Shown: positions 36,014 through 45,547, numbered from the stretch's first letter. The stretch: DNA of 64,000 nucleotides from CBDCWQ01 sp965223435 (GCA_965223435.1 CBDCWQ010000021.1:868001-932000), one strand, 5' to 3'. The notes: generated by a model not told the origin, from the sequence alone. Translations and numbers: made by a program.

Positions 36014-37507
36014 TTAGTAGTGAAGAACCAGGGAGCTGGTAAAGACATCATTTTGGAATTCGGGCACCTCGCCGAACTCGCCGTTTTTGAGGTACTCCGC
36101 CTTGAGGACGACGTGGCGTCCGAGGACCGCGCGTGCCCCGACGGTGAGGCGCCACGACTTGGTCAGATAGGCCCGCGTATCCCCAAGGCCCACAAATGCG
36201 TTGCGCAAACCGCCCCGCAACAGTGCGCCCAAATAGGGGAGAAACATCCAATTTAGTTCCACGTACCCGGAGTCTTTGAGGTCGAGCTCCCAGGCGTCGT
36301 CGATGGTGCGTCCGGGCGCTTCGCCGCGTATCCATTGGCCTTTCAGGGCAAAGTTGGCTCGCTTGTATTCGAGATCAACCGAGAGGAACCACAGATCACC
36401 GGCGTTGTCGCGCGCGCGGTCTTGTGGGCCCCACTCTCCCGAAAATCCTACCTCGAGGGTGTCGCCGGCCAGTGCGGCGATGAGTTCGCCGACGGGGATC
36501 CGAAAGGCTAGGCGACCGCTCAATGTTTTGCCGGAGTTGGTGTCGATTTCGTTAAAGAAGTGGAACTGCTCCGTCGTAGAAGATCCGTTGGTGAGGGCAG
36601 CCGCGATGATGATCCAGTCGTTCAGGAGCTTGCTTCTGACTTTGAGTCCGAGCTGCGTTCCTGAATTGTACCGCTGGACCAGCGAAGGCGTAATGCCGAA
36701 GCGTCGGTTCGCCTTTCGGTCTTTGTACTCTACGCCGATGACGGGTTCCACCTTTCCGACAAAAAATGATGTGCCGTGAAGCGCGGGGACCACCCACTCA
36801 AGCTCGGCAATGTCGAGCTCAATGAAGTCTCCGAGGGCGAAGTCGTTTCCCGTACGGGGCACCACGTTGAAACCGCTGTTCACCATCAGGCCGTATCCCA
36901 GATCTGCCTCGACCTGCAGGTTGACCTCGTTCACGATGAAGCCCGGGGCACCACCGGACGAGACGCTGTCGAAGCGGTCGGAAGAACCGGGCGCATCCCC
37001 GAGGTCGGCTGCTTCGCCACGGGTGTTGATCGTTGTGGACAGAATATCACCCAAAAACACCCAGCCATACTGACCGGCAAAGCGCGGTACGGCTTGATTC
37101 CCAAAGTCTTGTATCCAGCCGACACCGTTGTTGCGGGGCACAAAGTAGCCAAAATCGACGTAGCCATGAAGGGAGACTTTGATCGCCTCCCTTTGGTTCT
37201 CCTGCATGTTGTCTAAACGCTGCTGAAGGTCGATTAACTTTTCCTCGAGGTCTACAATGCGTTCTTCGGGCGTGAGCTCGGGTTCGGGTTCGGCTTCTTC
37301 GACGATCGCGTCTTCGACTTCTTCTTCGACTGGGGGCAAGGAAGGGGCGCGGACGATGTCATCATCATCGTCATCATCATCATCGTCGTCGGCCGCCTCC
37401 GGCGGAAGTCCAGGCGCGCCTTCGTCCTGTGCGTAAGCACTCCACGGCAGGGCAGCCAGGGCAATGACAATGGGGCCGACGAAACGGGCCACGGACCGAC
37501 TTCGCAT
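36014..37507 (-). CDS. Outer-membrane porin-like beta-barrel protein with oligo-Asp segment
   Basis: 497 residues from ATG 37507, which begins a clear signal peptide (SVARFVGPIVIALAALPWSAYA). After cleavage there are 11 consecutive Asp and Glu/Pro-rich sequence, then a short coiled coil (RIVDLEEKLIDLQQRLDNMQ), as in porins that trimerise. The remaining 380 residues are alternating amphipathic strands ending in SSLVLHY, a typical aromatic barrel terminus. It is the first gene of the porin-cupredoxin-cytochrome run; the substrate is unknown. Confidence 0.85.
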   Translation of the reverse strand: MRSRSVARFVGPIVIALAALPWSAYAQDEGAPGLPPEAADDDDDDDDDDDIVRAPSLPPVEEEVEDAIVEEAEPEPELTPEERIVDLEEKLIDLQQRLDNMQENQREAIKVSLHGYVDFGYFVPRNNGVGWIQDFGNQAVPRFAGQYGWVFLGDILSTTINTRGEAADLGDAPGSSDRFDSVSSGGAPGFIVNEVNLQVEADLGYGLMVNSGFNVVPRTGNDFALGDFIELDIAELEWVVPALHGTSFFVGKVEPVIGVEYKDRKANRRFGITPSLVQRYNSGTQLGLKVRSKLLNDWIIIAAALTNGSSTTEQFHFFNEIDTNSGKTLSGRLAFRIPVGELIAALAGDTLEVGFSGEWGPQDRARDNAGDLWFLSVDLEYKRANFALKGQWIRGEAPGRTIDDAWELDLKDSGYVELNWMFLPYLGALLRGGLRNAFVGLGDTRAYLTKSWRLTVGARAVLGRHVVLKAEYLKNGEFGEVPEFQNDVFTSSLVLHY

Positions 37508-37937
37508 GAGTTCCGTTTTCCTACGAGACAAGGAGGAACTTTCGCAAGCGAGGAGTGCTTTTGGTGTGACGTCACCGGTGACGACCAGGCGCAAATGGCC
37601 CTCCGGATGCCGAAACGGGTAAAATCAGGAGGTTAAGCTAGATGACGCCACTGTGGCTGTGACACATGGTGGAGGCCTCCGTGGGAAAGATGGAGATTGA
37701 TGCTCCTGTTTCCAGGTGCTTACACGTGCTCTCGGTGTTGGCACACGCCTTGTATTAATCTTTCCCTATCAACCCTGACGAACAAATTCCCGTACCGTTC
37801 CGGCCTTCGGTGTGAACTTTTTAATCGCCCTGACCCTTCCCCTTTCACCACACCGTAGGCCGGGCGGGCCGGGAAGATAGAGGCTTTGCCCGCCATTTTT
37901 TACGCGCAAACCGAACGGGGACTGACCCCGCGAGCGG
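37508..37937. other. Intergenic region upstream of the porin gene
   Basis: About 430 bases between the porin start and the stop of the next minus-strand gene. No supported gene, and I could not assign a promoter or terminator with confidence. Confidence 0.5.
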
Positions 37938-39059
37938 TTATTCTTCCTTTTTTCCGCTGAAACAAAGCACTTTGTTGCCCTCTCCTTTGGCTTTCGAGAG
38001 CGCATTTTCGACCGCATCTCTCAGCACGGTGCTGTTGGTGGTGTCCGCGGGCATGCCGGCCACGCCGACGCTCGTGGTCAGGCGGAACTTGTTGCCCTCT
38101 TCTTGGGCTTCAATTTCGCTGAAGGCCGTTTGGGATAGGGCTTCCCGGATTCGATTCATGACCACCGCACCGTCTTGCTTTTGGGTCTCCGGGAAGATGA
38201 AAAGAAACTCGCCGCCCTGTTTTCTTGCGACGAAATCAACGTCTCGAACCATGCCTGAGAACACGCCCGCGATACCCCGGAGGGTGCCGTCGGCGGTGGC
38301 CCTGCCAAAGCGCTCGATGACGTCCTCGAGGCCGTCGATGCTGGCCAATGCCACGCAGAGCGGGCGGTCATAGCGGAGCGCGCGCGCCGTTTCGCGGCGA
38401 AACCTTTGGTATGCCGTTTTTCGGTTCGGCAATCCCGTGAGGGGATCGGTTCCGGCGATGGTGTCGATGTCGATGTCGTCGGTATCGATGATAGGGCCAC
38501 CGAGCTCGGCCTCGGTTTCTCGATTCACCAGGTCTTGGGTCTGTGCGTAGAGCAGTCGCACAAGGTCGTCGCGGTCCCGCTCAGCGCGGGCCTTGGACAC
38601 CGCACTTTGGACTTTCAGGCTCACCAGTTGCAGGTTCTCAATCGGCTTGGGGAGGTAAGCGAGCGCGCCCGCCTCCAGGGCTTTGATGGCAAAGCCTTCG
38701 CTGGTGTCGTGGGACAGGATCAAACCTTCGAAGGGTTTACTTTTTTCCTTGAGCTCAGCCAGCAGCTCCAGGCCAGAACCATCGCCCAGATCTTGGTCGG
38801 TAATGATGACATCGACCGCTTCGCGTTGGGTTGCCTCGAGTGCGGCTTCGCGACCTTCGGTGACGATGATGTCGTGTCCCTCGCGTGCCAAACGAACTTC
38901 AAGTTTGCGGGTGATATCGAGGTCGGAACCAATGATCAGAACCTTGCCCGCCGGAGGTCTGGTCCACATGTTGTAGACCCCGGCCACAGCCTTTTCTGGG
39001 TGGAGCGCGCCCTCCGGTAGACTCAGAGGTTTGGCGGAGTCATCGGACTCGGAGGTCAT
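37938..39059 (-). CDS. Receiver-GGDEF protein with degenerate active site
   Basis: 373 residues from ATG 39059 (AGGA about 8 bases upstream; open to 39158). The receiver (about 35-155) starts KVLIIGSDLD and has an acidic site in VIITDQDLGDGSG and a Lys in LPKPI. The GGDEF fold (about 205-370) opens with DPLTGLPNRKTAYQRF, but the signature reads QGGEF instead of GGDEF, and the preceding substrate helix is also altered. Diguanylate cyclase activity is doubtful; it may be a c-di-GMP or GTP sensor or a scaffold. Confidence 0.82.
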   Translation of the reverse strand: MTSESDDSAKPLSLPEGALHPEKAVAGVYNMWTRPPAGKVLIIGSDLDITRKLEVRLAREGHDIIVTEGREAALEATQREAVDVIITDQDLGDGSGLELLAELKEKSKPFEGLILSHDTSEGFAIKALEAGALAYLPKPIENLQLVSLKVQSAVSKARAERDRDDLVRLLYAQTQDLVNRETEAELGGPIIDTDDIDIDTIAGTDPLTGLPNRKTAYQRFRRETARALRYDRPLCVALASIDGLEDVIERFGRATADGTLRGIAGVFSGMVRDVDFVARKQGGEFLFIFPETQKQDGAVVMNRIREALSQTAFSEIEAQEEGNKFRLTTSVGVAGMPADTTNSTVLRDAVENALSKAKGEGNKVLCFSGKKEE

Positions 39060-39337
39060 TGGGCGGTTCCTGGTTTCAGCGGTGCTGTTGGCCGGTGGAT
39101 CATGATTTTCTCTGAGGACATGGGCTTTGCGAAATTCTTCCACGCCCATGATGCACATACCAGGACCGTTGTGGCCACCCCGAGGTCCCCGTTTCCGGCG
39201 GGACGTTTGCAGACAATTTGGATAAAAATGCAGTTATTTCAATTATATATGAAATAATAGGGGATACCACTGAGGTTCGCTGTGGGCCAAAACCCGTGTA
39301 AAATTGGGGGCATCCGTGATACGCTTGAATTCTGGGT

Positions 39338-41224
39338 GTGTGTACGCTGTTGTCCCATAAATCAGGTATTTTGCGTATCAACCCGCGAGGCTGGATTGCG
39401 CCCTGGTTTGTAGCGCTGGTGTTCGCGGGGACCCTCTTGGTCCCTGATGACGGGTTCGCACTGCCTCCTTCGGGGTCTACTGAGCGCTTGGTCAGCTCCG
39501 AGGCCTACTATCACGCGATGCGCGCCGAGCTTGCTCGGGCGAAAGACGACTTGTCGGCCGCACGCGATGCGCTGCAGTTGGCTTTGGTCTATGACTCCGG
39601 TTCGACCTATCTGCACGTCGAGTTGGCCAAAGTGGCGATGCGCACCGCGCGCCCCGATCGGGCGGCGTGGCACCTAGAGCGGGCATTAACCCTCAATCCG
39701 GATCATGTTTCTGCGCGATTGTTGCGCGCAAAATTGCTCGAAGAACAAGGACAGTTGTCGCGCGCGGAGGCCGCGCTTCGTCGGGCGATTGCGTCTGCGC
39801 CCGATTCCGCGGTGCCGGCGGTTTCTCTGGCCGCGTTGTGGGAGCGCCAAGGCCGAACCGACGACGCCTTTCAGCTGCTGAAAGATACGCTCGTGAGGGT
39901 TCCGGGAGCCGCAGAGCCCTACGCCGCAATCGCTCGCATCGAAGAATCGCGCCGCCGTTTCGCGCGGGCGGCAGAGGCGCTCGAGCGGGCGCGGGACCGC
40001 GCGCCGGGCAACATTCGCCTGGTCATCGATCTGACCCGCATTTACGAGCGGCAAGGACGCCTCGAAGACGCGGCAAAAAGTTGGCGTCTGTTTGGCGAAT
40101 ACAACCCCGGACACTTTGAGGGTTTGCTGTACGCGGCGCAGGCGGAATTTGCGGTGGGGCGCGACGAGGTGGGCGACCGACACCTGGAGCTTCTTCGGGG
40201 GCGGGGTTTCGCGCCGGCCCTGGAGGCGCGCATTGGCATGATGTTGTTGCAAGAGGGGCGTTTTGAGCGCAGCGCCTGGGCACTGAAAGAAGTTGTTCGC
40301 GCTGCGCCCTCTACCGAAGCCCACCGGTATTGGTTGGCGGTGGCTTTATCCAAGATGGGTCGAGACGATGAGGCGCTGGCCGAGTTTGAACACATCAGTC
40401 CGAAAAGCACGTTTTACGAAGATGCTCGTCTTCGTGTCGCGCGCATTTTGATGGCCTCAGGGCGCCCCGATCGCGCTGCGCTCGCGCTTGGGACCGGCAT
40501 CGAGCGAAGTCCAGAATCCGTTGCGATGATCGGCGAGCTCGCAGTCGTCGAAGCCCGAAGTCGGCGGGTCAAGGAGGCTTTGGACCTGATCCGCGATGCA
40601 CGACGCCAGCAGGACTCTCCTCGTCTGGCGGCGGTCGAGGCGACGATTCTGCTTCGATACGCCAAGCCTTCGAAGGCGCTCGATCGCGTACGACGCTATC
40701 TGATCAAGACGGCGGAACTGGGGAGCGAAGACGCCGCGTTTCATTTGGCCCAAATATTCACGGAGGCGCGCGCCCACGACGAAGCAGCGTTGGTGGCGGC
40801 TCGTGGTTTGGAGCGCCACCCCGAATCGGTCAGGCTTTTGAGGTTTTTGACGTTCCTGTATGCAGAACGTGGTGAGCAGCTCGAACACGCTGCGGAGCTC
40901 GGTCTTCGGGCGCTTAGACTCGAACCGCGCTCGGGCGAGGTCATGCACGCACTTGGCTTTGTGTATTTTCGCTTGGGCCGCTTTGATGACGCCGAGCGAA
41001 TCCTGCAGCGGGCCGCGCGTTTTGCTCCGGACCACCCATCGGTGGCTGAACGCCTCGGTGATACCCGGGTGACGCAGGGTGATACCAAAGGGGCAGAGGC
41101 GGCCTATGGGGTCAGCCATCGTCTGTATCAGAGGCTGGAAAGGGCGCGAGCTCCCGGGGCTGAACGAGACGTCCAACGGGTGAAAGGGAAGCTTTTGGCC
41201 TTGACCCGTCCATCGGGCTCCTAA
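39338..41224 (+). CDS. Exported tetratricopeptide-repeat protein
   Basis: 628 residues with a signal peptide (WIAPWFVALVFAGTLLVPDDGFA) and at least ten TPR units (for example AAWHLERALTLNPDHVSARLLR, AAEALERARDRAPGNIRLVI, AERILQRAARFAPDHPSVAE). Such periplasmic or lipid-anchored solenoids usually scaffold secretion or envelope assembly. It is followed after 13 bases by an outer-membrane lipoprotein gene, probably the same operon. GTG 39338 is the assumed start. Confidence 0.88.
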   Translation: MCTLLSHKSGILRINPRGWIAPWFVALVFAGTLLVPDDGFALPPSGSTERLVSSEAYYHAMRAELARAKDDLSAARDALQLALVYDSGSTYLHVELAKVAMRTARPDRAAWHLERALTLNPDHVSARLLRAKLLEEQGQLSRAEAALRRAIASAPDSAVPAVSLAALWERQGRTDDAFQLLKDTLVRVPGAAEPYAAIARIEESRRRFARAAEALERARDRAPGNIRLVIDLTRIYERQGRLEDAAKSWRLFGEYNPGHFEGLLYAAQAEFAVGRDEVGDRHLELLRGRGFAPALEARIGMMLLQEGRFERSAWALKEVVRAAPSTEAHRYWLAVALSKMGRDDEALAEFEHISPKSTFYEDARLRVARILMASGRPDRAALALGTGIERSPESVAMIGELAVVEARSRRVKEALDLIRDARRQQDSPRLAAVEATILLRYAKPSKALDRVRRYLIKTAELGSEDAAFHLAQIFTEARAHDEAALVAARGLERHPESVRLLRFLTFLYAERGEQLEHAAELGLRALRLEPRSGEVMHALGFVYFRLGRFDDAERILQRAARFAPDHPSVAERLGDTRVTQGDTKGAEAAYGVSHRLYQRLERARAPGAERDVQRVKGKLLALTRPSGS

Positions 41225-41237
41225 AAAGGTTGCATTC

Positions 41238-42080
41238 TTGGTCCGTTTGGCCGCGACACGATTGCCGTGCCTGACGGGCCGGAGGGGGACGATTGCCCTA
41301 GGGTGCCTGCTGGCTGGATTCATCGAGGGGTGTCGCACGGTGCCGCGAGGTCCGGCTGCGCCCCTGCCGAGTCCAAAAGAGGCGTGGGCTCGGCTTCAAG
41401 AAGACCGCCCCATGCATCGCAGTCTCAGGGCCTCGGGGCGGGTCACCTATTTCGGCGAGAAGGGTCGGGTGCGGGTCAAAGTTGTTCTTTTGGCCGAGAG
41501 ACCCGAGTCGTTTCGACTGGAGACGGTGTCTCCGTTTGAGCAGCCCCTCGATGTGATGGCCAGCGATGGCGCTCGCTTGTGGCTTCTGTCCAAGGGCGTG
41601 CTTCGTGAAGGGCCAGCGACACCAGAAAATCTTACCCGCCTCTTGCCCCTACGTATGACCCCCCGCGCCCTTGTGGACACGCTTCTTGGGGGTTTGCCGA
41701 GCGCGCAAGATTGGGAACCCCAGTCCATCGCGTGGTCAGAGGCGAACGATCGGTGGGTTTTGGCATTGGCCAACCCCGAGGGGAACGAGGCGGTGATGCA
41801 TGTCGATCCCGAGAAAAAACGGGTGGAAGGTCTTCTTATTCGAGGGCCAGGTGGGCAGAGCAGGGTGTCTATGGTCTTTAGTAGGTTCAAAGCCCTCGAA
41901 ACCGGCGCGTTTTTCCCGAGGGGCATCAAGATCCAGGTCCCAGGCCAAGATCATCAGGTCGATATGCGACTCAAAGAAGTCGAAGTGGATGTGGACCTGG
42001 CAGCGACCCTTTTCCGGCTGGAAGCTGGCCCCGGCACGCGTCCGTTGCCTATGGATTCTCCGCCCGCGCGATCTCCATAG
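41238..42080 (+). CDS. Outer-membrane lipoprotein, LolB/DUF4292-like
   Basis: 280 residues; TTG start with AAGG 8 bases upstream. Lipobox LLAGFIEGC near residue 32. The body (ASGRVTYFGEKGRVRVKVVLLAERPESFRLETVSPF) matches the concave half-barrel of LolA/LolB-type proteins, which bind lipids or lipoproteins. It could deliver lipoproteins or assist assembly with the TPR protein; no finer call is possible. Confidence 0.75.
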   Translation: MVRLAATRLPCLTGRRGTIALGCLLAGFIEGCRTVPRGPAAPLPSPKEAWARLQEDRPMHRSLRASGRVTYFGEKGRVRVKVVLLAERPESFRLETVSPFEQPLDVMASDGARLWLLSKGVLREGPATPENLTRLLPLRMTPRALVDTLLGGLPSAQDWEPQSIAWSEANDRWVLALANPEGNEAVMHVDPEKKRVEGLLIRGPGGQSRVSMVFSRFKALETGAFFPRGIKIQVPGQDHQVDMRLKEVEVDVDLAATLFRLEAGPGTRPLPMDSPPARSP

Positions 42081-42210
42081 AAGGGCCTTTCAGTGATTGG
42101 CATCTGGTGAGCGCATGTCCTACCTTAGGCGTGGCGAACTTCGGAGGGAAAGCTGCGGTGACCCCTGCTCGAAAGCGCGGTAGAGTTTTTTGTGGGGCAG
42201 GGAAACGTAG

Positions 42211-43056
42211 GTGGCCGTACGAATTAAGCTAGGAGAGCTTTTGGTGCGCGCCGGGGTGCTCGACGAGTTCAAACTCAAGGCCGCTCTGGTCGAGCAGAAA
42301 CGCTGGAATGAGCGGCTTGGCAAAATCCTTGTCGATATGAACTTCATATCCGAAGGGATCTTGGTCAAGGCGCTTTCGAAGCAGCTTGGTATTCCCCGGG
42401 CGACATTTTCCAATATGAATGTGTCTCAAGAAATCGTGGGCAAGGTCGATGTAGAGTTTGCGCGCGCCCACGGTCTTTGTCCTGAGCACTATGACTCCGA
42501 AAGAAAAGTGCTTACGGTGGCCATGGCCGATCCCGGGAATATGCGTGCCATCGATGAGCTGCGCTTCAAGACCGGTATGAAGATCAAGACGACGATCGCC
42601 GGCGAACGTCAAATCGCGACCGCGATCACTCGATTTTTAGCCGGGGGATTCAGTGAGGACAGCCTAGAGCTCGGGCGTTCTGGGCCTCGGTTTCATGCGA
42701 CCCAACCTCAATTTTCCGAGGCTCGGCTGTCTTCGAGCCCAGACGACGGTCGGGGGCAAACGGGTGCTCCGCGCTCCCGCGCAGCCCCTCCGCCGCCGCC
42801 AGGGGTTGCGCGTTCGGTGGGGCAGCAGGCGCGTCCCATGACCCCTTCCCAACCACCGGTGCCCCATGTCGGTGGTGCTGCCAAGGCAGACGCGACTGTT
42901 TCTTCTGCCGCTTCGAGCCAGGCGATTGAGATGGCTCAGGCCCTCGACGGTGCCCAACGCCAACAGTCCAAGGCGATCCGCGTCATGGTCGATCTTCTCG
43001 TAGAAAAAGGAATCTTCTCGCAGGATGAGTTCTTGGCGTTGTTGAATAAGCGATGA
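42211..43056 (+). CDS. MshEN (GspE/PilB N-terminal domain) protein without ATPase
   Basis: 281 residues. It opens IKLGELLVRAGVLDEFKLKA, then RLGKILVDMNFISEGILVKA and a second lobe, the type II secretion ATPase N-terminal domain, which in MshE binds c-di-GMP. The ATPase is absent; a Pro/Gln-rich linker leads to a C-terminal helical hairpin (MVDLLVEKGIFSQDEFLALL). GTG start with AGGGA about 7 bases upstream. It overlaps the next gene by four bases. Confidence 0.85.
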   Translation: MAVRIKLGELLVRAGVLDEFKLKAALVEQKRWNERLGKILVDMNFISEGILVKALSKQLGIPRATFSNMNVSQEIVGKVDVEFARAHGLCPEHYDSERKVLTVAMADPGNMRAIDELRFKTGMKIKTTIAGERQIATAITRFLAGGFSEDSLELGRSGPRFHATQPQFSEARLSSSPDDGRGQTGAPRSRAAPPPPPGVARSVGQQARPMTPSQPPVPHVGGAAKADATVSSAASSQAIEMAQALDGAQRQQSKAIRVMVDLLVEKGIFSQDEFLALLNKR

Positions 43057-44924
43057 GCGAGGACAGGTCGAAGGGAGGTTTGCCGGGGTTGGGCAGCATG
43101 GGCGCATTGCTCCTGGAAATGAAATTCCTCGATGCAGAAACTCTTGGGGCCGCACTTCTTGCGCATCGGAGCGCTGGCTGTCGTCTACAAACCATATTTG
43201 CGGAGTACGGTGGTTCAGATGAAGGTCATCTTGCCGACCTGATGGCCCAGCATTTAGGGCTCGAGCGGGTACAGGTGTCCGATATACATGTAGCAAGCGA
43301 GTTGCTCGAGCTCGTGCCCCGGGAGCTCGCGGTCAAGTATGGTGTGTTGCCGGTGGCGGTGCGAAGGACCAGCGAGGCCGAATATATCCACGTCGCGATG
43401 TCAGATCCGCTGGATCTTGTTGCTCTTGAAGAACTGGGGCGTACCAGCGGTCGTAGGGTGCGAATTCTTGTGGCTGGAGCGACTCAGCTGGATCGGGCCA
43501 TTTTGTCCTTTTATGGGCCGAGTGTACATACGCCGCCGCCCGCCTCAGAAAAGAAAACAGATGATATCCCTGAGCTGGCGCGGTTGCATCAGCCCGCTCC
43601 TAGGGCCTCTTCTAGGAAGGATGGGAAAGATCTTTTCGATCAGGACGAGACCGGACGTCTGCCCATGCGTTCGGCCCCAGGTACCGCGGGTGGCGTGTCC
43701 GTACAGGCCGCCAGCGGCATGAGCGGCCAAGACGGGAAGACGATACGCATTACGCGCTCTAAGAAAAGTGCGGTAGCAGAAGCCCGTGCGCCCATCCGCT
43801 CACCCAAAGTGCAGGTGGGAGAGCATAGCGTTCCGAAGGAACGTGGGCCGTCGGTGGCGTCACCCCGGCGCGGGGTGGCGACCCTTCCGCAGTCCCTTTC
43901 TGAGCACCCCGATCGCGAGCGAACGTTGGCCATGCTTTCGGCGGCCGCCTCTGCTCAGGAAAGTGCTCGTTCGAGCATGACCACCGAATACCAAGGCGTG
44001 GCCTCATACGCTGGCCTGTCCCGGCGAAAGTCCTCCTCGAATTCTGAGGATACCGAAGGGGTGACGATGTTGGCGTCCAAGGCAGCGGGCCTTCGCTCCG
44101 CACGTGCGGGGTCCGGGCCTTTGGAGCTTCCGGTGGTTCCGGAGGACTCGGTTCATCCTTTTGAGGAGCCGCGGGATCTTTCGATTCCGGTTGGCCTTGA
44201 ACGTACTGACCTCATTCCGGTGCCCGAGTTGGACGGTCGTTTCATTCCGCCCGAGCCAGACCAACATTTGGTGCCCCCAAGCACGCAGGCCTTGGTGGGA
44301 ACGAGTGATATTCCAGAGTCCGAGAGTGCTGCGCGGGCGCGCGCTTTGGATCCGTCGGAAAGTCAGAACAGCCCGGTTTCGGAACCGAGTTCTGAGGTTG
44401 ACCACATGGCTGCCACGCCGCTGCCGGACATTGTCCCTGGCGCACCCATGTTGGAGGAATCGACTGGGCGTCTCGCATCCAGGCCCGTGGCTCTTGGTTC
44501 TGGCGATCCAGAAAAGCGGCGGGGCGAGACTGAGGGCGCCGAAGAGCCAACGAATCCAAACATGACCGCTCCGAGTCTCTCCGAGCTCGACCCCAAAACG
44601 GAAGTGAGTCGGCCTCGCGGTACTCACCCACGCTCGGGGTCGGACACCCATCCTTTAGAAGCCTCACGTGCCGAGGTTCTTTCAGCTTTGGAGGAACCCG
44701 TGCAGGTTCAGGGCGAAGAGGAAGGCTTCGGTGAGATTGTCTTTTTGGAAGACGCGGCCGCCGCATTGGTTCAATCTTTGATGAATCGCGAGCCGGTTTC
44801 TCACACCGAGCGCGGCCAATTGATTTTGGCCGTTGCGCGCCTCCTGCTCAAGAAAGGCATCTTGACCGAGAGCGAACTTGTTGACGAATTGAATCGCGGC
44901 TCTGCCCCGCGAGGATCTTCGTAG
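43053..44924 (+). CDS. Large MshEN-domain protein with long disordered linker
   Basis: 623 residues. The N-terminal 150 residues carry an MshEN-like fold (GALLLEMKFLDAETLGAALL, then LVPRELAVKYGVLPVAVRR and IHVAMSDPLDL). About 380 residues of low-complexity Ser/Pro/Glu sequence follow, with a C-terminal hairpin (AVARLLLKKGILTESELVDEL) matching that of the preceding protein. The shared tail suggests the two proteins pair through it. No ATPase motifs. It is translationally coupled to the 42211 gene by an ATGA overlap. Confidence 0.82.
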   Translation: MSEDRSKGGLPGLGSMGALLLEMKFLDAETLGAALLAHRSAGCRLQTIFAEYGGSDEGHLADLMAQHLGLERVQVSDIHVASELLELVPRELAVKYGVLPVAVRRTSEAEYIHVAMSDPLDLVALEELGRTSGRRVRILVAGATQLDRAILSFYGPSVHTPPPASEKKTDDIPELARLHQPAPRASSRKDGKDLFDQDETGRLPMRSAPGTAGGVSVQAASGMSGQDGKTIRITRSKKSAVAEARAPIRSPKVQVGEHSVPKERGPSVASPRRGVATLPQSLSEHPDRERTLAMLSAAASAQESARSSMTTEYQGVASYAGLSRRKSSSNSEDTEGVTMLASKAAGLRSARAGSGPLELPVVPEDSVHPFEEPRDLSIPVGLERTDLIPVPELDGRFIPPEPDQHLVPPSTQALVGTSDIPESESAARARALDPSESQNSPVSEPSSEVDHMAATPLPDIVPGAPMLEESTGRLASRPVALGSGDPEKRRGETEGAEEPTNPNMTAPSLSELDPKTEVSRPRGTHPRSGSDTHPLEASRAEVLSALEEPVQVQGEEEGFGEIVFLEDAAAALVQSLMNREPVSHTERGQLILAVARLLLKKGILTESELVDELNRGSAPRGSS

Positions 44925-44992
44925 AATGGGCAGTGATCGAAACTACCCGCGTCGGCTGTCGACGGTTTAAACAGGAACTTGTGCGTTCCTGT

Positions 44993-45547
44993 TTAGTAGC
45001 TTCCTGGGCGGCAGTTAATGACCAGGTTGCTCGGTTGATCGGCGGGGCAACCGGAGATGCCATCTTTGACTGTGCCTTTCGCATCCGGGTCAGGGGCAGC
45101 GCTCGACTGAAAGGCAAAGCCGCCGTAGCGGCCATCTTCGTCAAGGTCAGCGCGACAGCCCGCGGCGAATGCGGTCCCCTCTTTGTTCGCCGGTGCGCGG
45201 TACTGGTAGCGAACGTGGCCGGCAGGCCTAAAACCGATGCAGCTGAATTGGTTGCAGCTGTGGCTATGTGTGTTGCACGCCTTGTCGCAGGGTTGGTTGG
45301 ACCAGGGCATGGGGGGGGCGCCAACCACCGAACCTTCAGTGTTGTGGACATGGGCGAAGCGGCCTCGCACGGCCTTGAAGCCTCGTTGGTGGGTGTGGAT
45401 GAGGGCCAGATTGCTGCGGCATTCTGAGGTGAGCGAGCGCCGTCTGGCTTCTTGGAGGCCAGGCACTGCAGTGCCCACGGCAATCGCGATGATCGATACG
45501 AGCACCATCCATTCGATAAAGGTTGTTTTCGACTTGGATTCGATCAC
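44993..45547 (-). CDS. Type IV pilin-like protein with atypical prepilin site
   Basis: 184 residues from GTG 45547, chosen for AGAGGA about 7 bases upstream; ATG 45577 lacks a ribosome site. The N-terminus (VIESKSKTTFIEWMVLVSIIAIAVGTAVPGLQ) has the pilin hydrophobic helix and the conserved Glu at +5 but lacks the usual Gly at -1. The Cys-rich globular part (CDKACNTHSHSCNQFSCIGF, ending INCRPGSY) parallels PilA encoded upstream. It may be a minor pilin or a diverged duplicate. Processing by PilD is uncertain. Confidence 0.78.
   Translation of the reverse strand: MIESKSKTTFIEWMVLVSIIAIAVGTAVPGLQEARRRSLTSECRSNLALIHTHQRGFKAVRGRFAHVHNTEGSVVGAPPMPWSNQPCDKACNTHSHSCNQFSCIGFRPAGHVRYQYRAPANKEGTAFAAGCRADLDEDGRYGGFAFQSSAAPDPDAKGTVKDGISGCPADQPSNLVINCRPGSY

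Noticed and set aside
35678..36256. 192-codon plus-strand frame
   Set aside because: Antisense to the cupredoxin and porin genes, both with signal peptides and family motifs.
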